From contig JASVEC010000208.1 of assembly GCA_030770535.1 (NCBI GenBank), positions 1-31,297 on the forward strand: a DNA stretch of 31,297 bases, read 5' to 3'. Source of the stretch: Batkoa obscura. Taxonomy: Eukaryota; Entomophthoromycota; Entomophthoromycetes; Entomophthorales; Batkoaceae. Of the stretch, positions 9,272 through 17,545 are shown one piece after another. The notes under the pieces are model-generated. The model searched no databases and was not told where the DNA came from. It worked only from the letters and a program-made list of their open reading frames with translations. Both the position numbers and the translations under genes were made by a program. Position 1 is the first letter of the stretch. Every line of letters starts with the position of its first letter.

Positions 9272-10984
9272 ATGAAGTTGTTATCACTTTTATTTAGTTT
9301 TGGACTCTTAAATAGATTCAATGGGTCCGCTCCTAAAGGTGAAGTATTTGATTTAAACAGGCATCCTAAGTTAAATATCGTAGTGCACTCAGCATTTGGT
9401 GGAAGAAGCCACATCAAATCATCTTTAGAAATAGGTGATGCATTAGCACAAAGAGGACATAAAATCACATATGCCACCTTAGATGATAATATTCGATTTA
9501 CAAAAGGATATGATATTGGTAATTATTCTATAGGTGGGGGATTCCTTGATGATGAAACCATGAGGAATATAATGAGAGAAAGAATTTTAGATCGAAATAC
9601 AGAAAATACAGGCAAAGCAATGGCAAGGACTTTAGGACCAGTTTTTATTATAAATTATGAACGCACTTTTCAACCACTTAAAGAATATTTGATAAAATCA
9701 AAGCCCGATCTCATAGCTTGTGATTTTTTTGCTCATCCATGTATTGATTTAGCAAAACATTTGAAAATACCTTTGATTATTAGTTATCAAACTACAGAAG
9801 GTGTTGCGTTAACTATGGAGCCTTTTGTTACTTCAGGTTTTGAATATAGTCCAATTTATACTAAAGATATGTCTTTTATTCAGCGCTTTTATTCTCTGAC
9901 TATTAAACCAATAGTTAGTCTCCATTATATATCTAAGGTAGTCGCTATGGAAAATAAAGTCCGACAAAAATTTGGAATTCCATCGACTAATGAATTTCAG
10001 CCTGGTTTAGATTATGGTTTAAATCTTGTAAGTACCTTTATTGGATTTGAACCAGCTACTAGATCACCCCCAAATTTAATTCATGTTGGCCCAATTGTAT
10101 CTGAAAACAAAGATTTATTGACAGCTGAATTAAATACCTTTTTAAATACTCATGAGAACACTTTATTTATCGCTTTTGGTTCCAACTCTGTATTAAATGA
10201 AAGTTTAACCAAAAGAATACTAGAAGCCTCTTTATTAGCTATTGAAAAAGGTGTTATTGATGGTGTTGTATGGGGGTTAGGACGTACTAACAAAGATGAC
10301 TTCCCGCTCGAAGTAAACAATGGCAAAGGTGGTAAAGTAAAAGTGCAAGATTTATTCAAGGGAAAGAATGATAAAATTAAGTTGTTATCTTGGGCACCAC
10401 AAGTATCTGTTTTAAATCATAAGAATACTAAATTATTCATATCTCATGGTGGAATTGAGTCTACCTTTGAAGCCATTCATTCAGGTACTCCAGTATTATG
10501 TTTAGCATTATTTGGTGATCAACCAAGAAATGCACGTAAATTGGAAGAAGTAGGGGGTGGGCTTTATGTGGACAAATTTACATTTACAGCTGAATCTTTA
10601 AAACAACAATTTAAAACTATTATTGAGGATAGAGATAACAAATTTAAATCCAACCTATCAAGAATGAAGACTATTTCTCATCATAATTCAAGAAGGCTTA
10701 ATTATGCAGCTGATTTATATGAACAACATGCTTATACCGCTAAAGCATGTAGAAAATATGAACCTTATGATCCCAACTCGAACGTCCCACCTTGTGAAAT
10801 CAAACATCTTATACCAGTGTCCAATCAAATGTCCTTTATCAAAGCTAATGGTATTGACGTTTTTGCTACAGCTCTTGTAATATTGCTAGTAAGTATTGCA
10901 TTGGCTTTATATTCTTTAAATCAATTGTATAAATTTGGATTAGAATATTATAAGCAAATGATAACTAAACCTAAAGTAGAATAA
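9272..10984 (+). CDS. UDP-glycosyltransferase (GT1, UDPGT-like), ER membrane
   Basis: Intronless, 570 residues. It should transfer a sugar from a UDP-sugar to a small lipophilic acceptor; the acceptor is unknown. A signal peptide spans about 1-18. The N-terminal acceptor domain has GGRSHIKS with His47 at the position of the catalytic base in animal UGTs, and Asp151 in DLIACDFF as the likely relay acid. The C-terminal donor domain has the UGT signature: W374-A-P-Q, SHGG (His392), E, and GDQ (415-417) with PRNARK. A juxtamembrane motif, CRKYEPY...PPCEIKHLIP, precedes a membrane helix at about 530-552. The cytosolic tail ends K-P-K-V-E, a KxKxx dilysine ER-retrieval form. It converges on a close paralogue at 11734-13443. 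All key residues are intact. Confidence 0.93.
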   Translation: MKLLSLLFSFGLLNRFNGSAPKGEVFDLNRHPKLNIVVHSAFGGRSHIKSSLEIGDALAQRGHKITYATLDDNIRFTKGYDIGNYSIGGGFLDDETMRNIMRERILDRNTENTGKAMARTLGPVFIINYERTFQPLKEYLIKSKPDLIACDFFAHPCIDLAKHLKIPLIISYQTTEGVALTMEPFVTSGFEYSPIYTKDMSFIQRFYSLTIKPIVSLHYISKVVAMENKVRQKFGIPSTNEFQPGLDYGLNLVSTFIGFEPATRSPPNLIHVGPIVSENKDLLTAELNTFLNTHENTLFIAFGSNSVLNESLTKRILEASLLAIEKGVIDGVVWGLGRTNKDDFPLEVNNGKGGKVKVQDLFKGKNDKIKLLSWAPQVSVLNHKNTKLFISHGGIESTFEAIHSGTPVLCLALFGDQPRNARKLEEVGGGLYVDKFTFTAESLKQQFKTIIEDRDNKFKSNLSRMKTISHHNSRRLNYAADLYEQHAYTAKACRKYEPYDPNSNVPPCEIKHLIPVSNQMSFIKANGIDVFATALVILLVSIALALYSLNQLYKFGLEYYKQMITKPKVE

Positions 10985-11317
10985 AAATGAATATTTTTTT
11001 GATTCCACTAAAATTTTGTTAAACTATGCTATAAATGATTCTATTTTATTTTTAAAGTAACTTGACAATATCTAAATTTTTATTAGCCATTATTTATTAT
11101 TTAAATATAATACATATTTGTATAGTATTTAATATCAGTGATCTAAGTCTTTGTTCTTTATGTATTCACAAGGTAGTATTTTAAAAGAGCTAATATTTCA
11201 AAGCATTTGTAATATCAAAAGTATATTGTAATTAACAGATAAAATTTAACTTTTATTAGCTTAATAAGAGCTATTAAATATTTTTATATACTTGAAATTA
11301 ATTTTCTATTTATATAT

Positions 11318-11413
11318 GGACATGTATTTTTGTTTAAGAATTTTATTAACAACCTTTCTACTCAAATAGTGCTTAAAAGATAGAAAAAGTAATGAAATAA
11401 AAAAAACATCCCC
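11318..11413 (-). repeat. fold-back element, copy 7
   Basis: Reverse orientation: GGACATGTATTTTTG at the left, CTACTCAAATAGTGCTTAAA in the centre, AAAAAACATCCCC at the right. It is flanked by TATA on the left and ATAT on the right, consistent with a TA target. Confidence 0.8.
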
Positions 11414-11469
11414 ATATTGATGTAATTAATCATCAACCTTTTTTAATAAAAAAATTTAGTTTAATATAT

Positions 11470-11568
11470 GGGGATGATTTTTTTGACTTCATTACTTTTT
11501 CCACCTTTTAAGCGCTATTCGAGCGGAAAATTTGTTAGTAAAATTCTTAAACGCAAAAATACGTCCCC
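11470..11568 (+). repeat. fold-back element, copy 8
   Basis: TATATGGGGATGATTTTTTT at the left, AAGCGCTATTCGAGCGG in the centre, AATACGTCCCCATAT at the right. Clear TA flanks. It shares its right-hand ATAT with copy 9. Confidence 0.88.
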
Positions 11569-11573
11569 ATATC

Positions 11574-11671
11574 GCGGTGTTTTTTTTGGCTTCATTACTT
11601 TTTCTATCTTTTAAGCGCTATTTGAGTGGAAAAATTATCAGCAAAATTGTTAAACACAAAAATATATCCCC
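11574..11671 (+). repeat. fold-back element, copy 9
   Basis: Begins CGGTGTTTTTTTTGGCTTC just after the ATAT that ends copy 8, has AAGCGCTATTTGAGTGG in the centre and ends AATATATCCCCATAT. Confidence 0.88.
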
Positions 11672-11733
11672 ATATGCTTGTTTATTTTTATCAAATATTA
11701 ATTTTAATACTCAAATGAATAGAGTATCATTAA

Positions 11734-13443
11734 TCATTCCATTTTGAATTTCTTGGAAATATTATTATAACACTTAAACCCGATTTTAGATAAACAATAT
11801 ATGGAGTAGAAAGACAAAATTAAGCTAGATAAAAGTAATAAAATAAGCGCACCATAGATATCAATCCCTTTACCAGAAATAAAGGACATTTGTTGAGATA
11901 CTGGCACAAGATGTTTGATTTCACAAGGAGGTAAATCAGAGCTAGGGTTATATGGTTCCAGTTCTCTACAAGCTTTAGCAGTATAAGCATGTTGTTCAAA
12001 TAAATCAACAGCAACGTTAATTCTTTTTGAATTATAATAAGAGATCGTTTTCATTCTTAATAAATTTGATTGAAATTTATGATCTTTATCTTCGATGATA
12101 GTTTTGAATTGTTCTTTGAGAGATTGAGGTGTGAAGGTAACTTTATCCACATAAAGACCAGTTCCTATCTCTTCAATTTTACGTGCATTCCTTGGTTGAT
12201 CAGCAATTAATGCTAAGCATAATATAGGTGTACCTGAATAAATGGCTTCAAAGGTGGATTCTAATCCACCATGAGATATGAATAATTTAGTATTCTTATG
12301 ATTTAAAACAGATACTTGTGGTGCCCAAGATAATAACCGAATATTTTTGTTTTTTCCTTCAAATAAATCCTGTACTTTTATCTTTTTTCCTTTACGATCC
12401 TTGATTTCTATTGGAAAATCATTTTGTTTTGTTTTACCTAAACCCCATACAATACCATCAATAATGTTTTCTTCGATAGCTAATAAACAAGCTTCTAATA
12501 TTTTTTGAGTTATGTTTTCATTCAATATAGAGTGGGAACCAAAAGCAATAAACAATGTGTTTTCATGAAAATCCAAAAACTCACTTAATTCTGGTGTTAA
12601 TTTGTCTCTATTTTCCGATACAATTGGACCCACATGAACTAAATCTGGTAATGTGTTAGTTGCTGGTTCAAACCCAACAAAGCTATTAGCGATATTTAAC
12701 CCATAGTTTGCCCCTGGATTCATCCCATTAACAATAGGAATTTGGTATTTTTTTCTTAATTGGTTAGTAACATCGCCCATACTAGAAAAATAATAAATTT
12801 TGATAGCAGGCTGAAGAATTTGAGCATTAAAACGTTCAATAAAAGACATGTCTTTAGTATAAATAGGCGCATAATCTGAGCTCATAGTAATAAAAGGCTC
12901 TACAATTAAACCTAAATTGTCCGTGGATTGATAACCGATGATTAATGGTAATTTTAAATGTTTGGCTAAATCAATACATGATATTGCAAAAAAACTACAA
13001 ACTACTAGATCCGGTTTGGTTTCTATTAAATACTCTTTGAGTGGTAAAAATGTATCTTCATAATATTTACTAAAAAAAGAACCTAATGATTTAGCTAAAT
13101 ATTTAGGATTTAATTCACTTGGTGATTGAGCTATCATTTGCTTAACTTTAGCACGTAATAATTTTTCCATTTCAGTATCCGTCTCAGTAGATCCTAAAGT
13201 ATAATTTTTTATATTATAGCCTGAAGTAAATCTAATATTATCATGAATCGTTGCATATGTTATGGAATGGCCTCTTTTTGCTAATACATCCCCAATCTCT
13301 AATAAGGATTTGATATGGCTTCGTCCCCCAAAGGAGGAGTGTAATACTATGTTGAGTTTATAATTAGGCAATCCTTGCTTTTCAATAGAAGCATTTCCAA
13401 AATTCGATAAAAACAAAGTTAATATTAAAGTAAATATATTCAT
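11734..13443 (-). CDS. UDP-glycosyltransferase paralogue with a changed catalytic-site residue
   Basis: Intronless, 569 residues from the ATG at 13443; an in-frame TTG five codons upstream (13458) is unlikely to be used. Signal peptide about 1-18 (MNIFTLILTLFLSNF). GGRSH has His43. The expected relay Asp of the DxxxCDFF motif is Ser150 here (VVCSFF, codon AGT), unlike the other two intact UGTs. The donor-side motif has W373-A-P-Q, SHGG (His391) and ADQPRNARK, with Ala for the usual Gly of GDQ. The juxtamembrane CRELEPY...PPCEIKHLVP motif, membrane helix and K-F-K-M-E tail (KxKxx) are kept. It is clearly the nearest relative of the 9272 gene. The frame is fully open and the motifs otherwise conserved, so it is probably functional, possibly with altered activity. 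Confidence 0.9.
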   Translation of the reverse strand: MNIFTLILTLFLSNFGNASIEKQGLPNYKLNIVLHSSFGGRSHIKSLLEIGDVLAKRGHSITYATIHDNIRFTSGYNIKNYTLGSTETDTEMEKLLRAKVKQMIAQSPSELNPKYLAKSLGSFFSKYYEDTFLPLKEYLIETKPDLVVCSFFAISCIDLAKHLKLPLIIGYQSTDNLGLIVEPFITMSSDYAPIYTKDMSFIERFNAQILQPAIKIYYFSSMGDVTNQLRKKYQIPIVNGMNPGANYGLNIANSFVGFEPATNTLPDLVHVGPIVSENRDKLTPELSEFLDFHENTLFIAFGSHSILNENITQKILEACLLAIEENIIDGIVWGLGKTKQNDFPIEIKDRKGKKIKVQDLFEGKNKNIRLLSWAPQVSVLNHKNTKLFISHGGLESTFEAIYSGTPILCLALIADQPRNARKIEEIGTGLYVDKVTFTPQSLKEQFKTIIEDKDHKFQSNLLRMKTISYYNSKRINVAVDLFEQHAYTAKACRELEPYNPSSDLPPCEIKHLVPVSQQMSFISGKGIDIYGALILLLLSSLILSFYSIYCLSKIGFKCYNNISKKFKME

Positions 13444-13475
13444 TTTAGTTAATTTCAATTTATTTAATTGTTAGT

Positions 13476-13484
13476 GTTTATATA
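13476..13484 (-). promoter_or_regulatory. TATA box of the second UGT gene
   Basis: Minus-strand TATATAAAC within GAGTATATAAAC, about 33-41 bp before the ATG at 13443. It matches the element before the other UGT loci. The short distance implies a very short 5' leader. Confidence 0.55.
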
Positions 13485-13851
13485 CTCTTTTTTAGAAAAA
13501 GTTTAATAATGCAATATACATATAATTCTTCTTATCACGTCAATGGTAAAATGATTTCGGTTTATGTTAAAAACTGGGTGAATTTTTAGTTCTATTTCTT
13601 TTTAAACTTAAATTGCTTTCGGCGCTTAAAATTTAAAAGCTGAACACCGATTATTAGGTTTTCCCATTAATTCCTTAACTTATAAAGAAAAAATCAATAT
13701 TATTATTTCAGTTAATTGATTTATTAATTCAATATGTTAATGTCTTTTATTGAAGTTTAAAGAACTAGTTTTAATAATCTATTGAAACAATTTTTTTAGA
13801 TGAATAAAAATAGTTTTAAATAGTTGACTAATATTAATAAATAAAACATAT

Positions 13852-13947
13852 GGGGATGTATTTTTGTATTTAAGAATTTTACTAACAAATTTTCCACTCA
13901 AATAGTACTTAAGATGGAAAAAGTAATGAAGCCAAAAAAACACCCTC
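13852..13947 (-). repeat. fold-back element, copy 10
   Basis: TATGGGGATGTATTTTTG at the left, CACTCAAATAGTACTTAAG in the centre, GAAGCCAAAAAAACACCCTC at the right, then ATAT. Good TA flanks on both sides. Confidence 0.85.
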
Positions 13948-14039
13948 ATATTTAAAAGTTACTTAATGGATTGAGTTTTTAACTAAAAATCTTTAAATGA
14001 ATTGAAACTAAGTCCAAAATGTTATTACATTTAAAGTTA

Positions 14040-14262
14040 GATGCAATATTTTTGTCGCATCATAGCCATAGTATGGAAAAAATCCAATAAAACTAAAGTA
14101 AAAAAACTGATAATAATTTTTAAAGGTAAACAAAATTAAGAAGTTCCATAGTGCCATTTTCAATTTTGCTGTCTTTGTTGAAAATTATTTATCTAATTTT
14201 CTACTTCAGTTTTTTGATATTTTTTCCTTGCTATGACTGTAGTGTGATAAAAATGCTGTACA
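14040..14262. repeat. about 220-bp imperfect palindrome (fold-back element)
   Basis: The left arm (GCAATATTTTTGTCGCA ... CATAGTATGGAAAAAAT ... AAAAAACTGA) matches the reverse complement of the right arm (GCATTTTTATCACA ... CATAGCAAGGAAAAAAT ... AAAAAACTGA). Arms are roughly 95-100 bp, with a short unpaired centre near 14140-14155. There is no open frame. It is a different family from the AGCGCT-centred elements. Confidence 0.65.
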
Positions 14263-14766
14263 CTAAACCAGTTATTTTAAATTTACTGTCATTCTCTAAT
14301 ATAAACAAAAAGGTTAGTTAATTATTGGATTTAAGAGAAAAGGTGGGGAAGTAGTAAGATACACACTCTTTTTAGTCAAAGCTTGAGATTGGAACCTTAG
14401 TCTTCTCAAAGAAGAGGGAATTACTTACCAAAGGGATGCTGTTTATATACCCGTTAAAGTAGTGAAAAGTGATTTGTCTATTGAAGTATTCTTACATTTT
14501 CGGACATTTTTGATCTCATTTGTAATAGTGAGTTATTTGTAAAATCGAATGATTCAAGGAATTTAAAAATAAGGCAAATAAAATAAATTAAAAATCCATA
14601 CATTCGATATACAATTTCAGTAATAGTTCGAAGCAATTTTATATAAGTAAAAAGCTAAATATAAAGAAACACGTAATTTATTTAAATAATTAGTTGAAAT
14701 AGAATACCAAAACATGTTCTTTGTTAATATTAATAAAACTTACTTAACCTTACTTTTATGTTGAAA

Positions 14767-16031
14767 CTATAAACCAGATAAAGTTAAACTAATTAATTTA
14801 ATAACTATATAGAGTAAGAACTCTAATAAAACTAACAACAACATAGTATTGGTACGATATATACCGATACTATAAGTAGAGACGAAAGACATTTGATGGA
14901 ATGGTGGCATAGTATGCTTAAATTCATAAGGAAGTAAATTAGAATTAGTCTCACGAGATCCATATTTTCTGTATCCTTTAGTAGTATAGAAATGTTGTTC
15001 AAATAAATCAGTTGCATAATCAAGTCTTTTAGAACTGAATGAGCAATTGTTTTTACCCTTAATAAGTTAGATTGAAATTTGTTATTTTTATCTTCAATTA
15101 TTGTCTTAAATTGGTCTTTTAAAAACCTAAGTGTGAATGTAAATTTATTAACATAAAGCCCAACTTCTGCTTCTTTTAGTTTAGCGACATTTCTAGGTTA
15201 GTCTCCGAGTATTCGTTCAACTCAGGTATCAATGTTTCCTTATTTTTACTAAGAATAAGTCCAATATTCATCATATTTGAGGATAATTTTAACATTGGTT
15301 CTAAATCAAAAAAGTATTAGCAATAATTAAGGAAAAACTAAAATCATCAAATAAATTATTATGTACTTTAATATTCAATTGTTTTTTATGCTATTTTATA
15401 TAATAACAAGAAACATAAAAAGTGATAATTTGATCATAAAACTCGGTAAAAAACATATCTGTTTTGTATTCAATAATTTATACTTATTCCCCAAAGTTAG
15501 ATAAGGTTGATATTCAATACTTAATCCATCAATAGCTTAGAACTCAATAATATCGGGTATTTTTAGTTGTTTTATTAAGTCATTACAACTTTTAGATAAT
15601 CAGTTATAATATAGCAAATTCATTAGGTTATTAGTTAGATATTTCTTTAATGGAATTAATGTTTCATCATATCATATAGTTACATAATTAACAATAAGAT
15701 TTAAGAAATGTTTTATACGATGTATCTTAGGCTTTAGTAACACCTGAGTTCTCATAACGTTTTTTAATAAGTCACCATTGATAAGTTTATCTGTAAAATA
15801 GTTGGTTGGGCTATAGCCTTGGGTAAATTTAATATTACTTTCAATGGTTACATAACTGACTTGCTGCCCTCATAATATTAATTTTTTTCCAATTTTTAGT
15901 ATGCCTTAGGTATATGAGCAACCACCTACACTTGAATGAAGCATTATATTCAATGGAATGTTGGTTTTATAGGAATGAATTGAGTTTAAATAGCCAAGTA
16001 ATAGAATATAAAGAGTAAAATAAGAACTCAT
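14767..16031 (-). pseudogene. decayed UDP-glycosyltransferase, internally deleted
   Basis: Runs from an ATG at 16031 to a stop at 14767. It aligns to the intact UGTs from the signal peptide to the membrane segment. Recognisable pieces are NIMLHSSVGG at the start, FTQGYSPTNY, LIPELNE, then a jump to the region after the GDQ motif (GD-stop-PRNVAKLKE, VGLYVNKFTFT, IIEDKNNKFQSNLL) and a final hydrophobic helix. About 150-170 residues containing the donor-site W-x-P-Q and SHGG motifs are deleted near 15205-15215, and several in-frame stops and at least one frameshift are present. Both juxtamembrane cysteines are tyrosines. It is non-functional as a UGT. The 5' two-thirds are nearly identical to the inverted copy at 30528. 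Confidence 0.9.
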
Positions 16032-16080
16032 CGTAAAAATCAATATTTTTTTGACTATAATCAATCTGTTAAAGCCTTGC

Positions 16081-16090
16081 TTTTTATATA
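16081..16090 (-). promoter_or_regulatory. relict TATA box of the UGT pseudogene
   Basis: Minus-strand TATATAAAAA about 50-60 bp before the pseudogene ATG. An 11-bp TATATAAAAAG string is also kept before the inverted copy at 30528, although the surrounding promoter DNA has diverged. Confidence 0.45.
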
Positions 16091-16407
16091 CCTATAATAC
16101 GAAAATACAAATTATTAACAATAATACAACTTTTAGCTTTCATAATGTATTAATATTTATCTATCTAATTCTTTTGCATTAGCAGAAAAATTTAGGCTTG
16201 GGTTACTAAACATTAATTGTAAATAGAAAATTGTTATTTCACTTGACATTGACTTTTAAGCAAATTTAACTTTTTAACTATTAATGTAAGTTCAAGTAGA
16301 ATTAGATAAATTAATGATCACTTTGGATATTTTGAATATTATTTATCACTAGCACGGAAGTAAGTCTATTTTGTAATAGCTTAGAAATCTTCTGTTATCA
16401 ACAGGTT

Positions 16408-16551
16408 GTTACTGGGCCAATGAAATGTGAATTGGGTATTTTTAATTTAGTATTATCTGAGTTTTATCACGACTATTTCTAGTTTTCTACTTAGCAAATA
16501 CAAAATCGAAAATGCCCAATCCACATTTCAATTGGGTCATATTAACGAAAA
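16408..16551. repeat. about 140-bp imperfect palindrome (fold-back element)
   Basis: The left arm (CCAATGAAATGTGAATTGGG, TATTTTTAATTTAGTATT) matches the reverse complement of the right arm (CCAATTGAAATGTGGATTGG, GCATTTTCGATTTTGTATT). Arms are at least 50 bp, with a centre near 16475-16490. There is no open frame. It is not related by eye to the AGCGCT family or to the 14040 element. Confidence 0.65.
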
Positions 16552-16908
16552 TGCTGCATTTACAAATGTTATTAAATTTAATGGTCAAATTATGGAATAA
16601 TCCAAGGTAAGATATTTTAATAGTAACTTTATAAAAAAAATATAAAAATATAAAACTATTATTTTAGAAACATTTGTGAATTTTAATAAATTGAAAATCA
16701 AAGGTTTATCAGAAGTAAAACAAAAAAACTTATACAAAACTTGATAGGGCATTAAACTTTCTATTTGAATTCAAAACTTCCGATTAAAATAACTGAACAT
16801 TAAAACACCTGTTATTATCAAAAAAATCAAATATTACTCAATATACTAATTTTACAGAAATTATAGCAAATTATCAACCAACACTTTTGAAAAAATAAAT
16901 ACAATATC

Positions 16909-17004
16909 AAGATGTTTTTTTGGCTTCATCACTTTTCTATCTTTTAAGCGCTATTTGAATGGAGAAGTTATTAGTAAAATTCTTGAACACAAAAATACAT
17001 CCAC
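16909..17004 (+). repeat. fold-back element, copy 11
   Basis: AAGATGTTTTTTTGGCTTCA at the left, AAGCGCTATTTGAATGG in the centre, ACAAAAATACATCCACATAT at the right. The left terminal Gs have decayed. Confidence 0.82.
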
Positions 17005-17073
17005 ATATATTTGTTTCAAAAAAATCAGAGATAATTTAATATTAAAACACATTACTATTATTTACAGGGTAAT

Positions 17074-17079
17074 AAAAAA
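17074..17079 (-). terminator. probable Pol III terminator of tRNA-Thr
   Basis: The first run of T on the minus strand downstream of the tRNA (six T) lies about 33 nt past its 3' end. It is the nearest candidate stop for RNA polymerase III. Confidence 0.45.
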
Positions 17080-17111
17080 TTTATTGAATCAGCTCTAGCT
17101 GCTATTAATAA

Positions 17112-17184
17112 TGCCTTCTATCGGAATCGAACCAATGACCTTCCGCTTACTAGGCGGACGCTCTGCCAACTGAGCCAAGAAGGC
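17112..17184 (-). tRNA. tRNA-Thr (anticodon AGU)
   Basis: A 73-nt cloverleaf on the minus strand. The acceptor stem is GCCTTCT/AGAAGGC with discriminator A, D stem GCTC/GAGC with loop AGTTGGCA, anticodon stem TCCGC/GCGGA with loop CTAGTAA (anticodon AGT at 34-36), five-base variable loop AGGTC and T stem ATTGG/CCGAT with loop TTCGATT. There is no intron. All stems pair, apart from one T-G in the T stem. It should read ACU, and ACC after A34 to inosine editing. Confidence 0.95.
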
Positions 17185-17280
17185 AACTTCTTATTAAGAA
17201 TTCTAACTATTAAAATATTTATTATACTAAAAAAATCATCCATTAGTGATATTTAAAAACTTTTGTATCCATAGCTTGAG

Positions 17281-17315
17281 CTAAATTAAATTAAACTAAA
17301 CTAAACTAAACTAAA
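17281..17315. repeat. pentamer repeat (CTAAA/TTAAA) x7
   Basis: Seven consecutive five-base units of YTAAA. A simple repeat upstream of the tRNA gene with no sign of function. Confidence 0.8.
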
Positions 17316-17545
17316 TCAATAATTAAAAAGGAGTGTTGTTAACATAAATTAGTTAACTAAATTATGCCACTCACTATATTTGGATTAAGTTTAAAGACAT
17401 TAAAATATTCAAGTTAAAATACTATTATGAATTTACATGCTTCATTTTATTATATGTTAATAGAATGTATTATAGAAAGAATATACAAATAAGAATTAAT
17501 AGGGAAAAAGTAGCCAATTGGAATAGATGGAATAATATAATAGAA

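Larger units (their letters stand above)
10985..11733. other. spacer between convergent UGT genes with three fold-back elements
   Basis: No gene. It contains three copies of the fold-back family (11318-11413, 11470-11568, 11574-11671). The 71-codon open frame running through two of these is a by-product of the repeats. Confidence 0.7.
13444..14766. other. gene-free spacer with two inverted-repeat elements
   Basis: Holds the divergent promoter side of the 11734-13443 gene, one fold-back copy (13852-13947) and a larger imperfect palindrome (14040-14262). No open frame is supported. 14281-14480 is somewhat less A/T-rich but I recognise nothing in it. Confidence 0.6.
16032..17545. other. spacer with tRNA gene and small repeats
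   Basis: Contains the relict UGT promoter, a fold-back palindrome (16408-16551), one fold-back family copy (16909-17004), a tRNA-Thr gene (17112-17184) and a pentamer repeat. No protein-coding frame is supported. Confidence 0.6.

Noticed and set aside
14340-14450. Possible RNA gene with a B-box-like GGTTCCAATCT
   Set aside because: No cloverleaf or A box could be paired with it on either strand.
14832-15023. 63-codon minus-strand open frame
   Set aside because: It is the shifted frame of the UGT pseudogene C-terminal region; the +1 frame gives the UGT-like residues.
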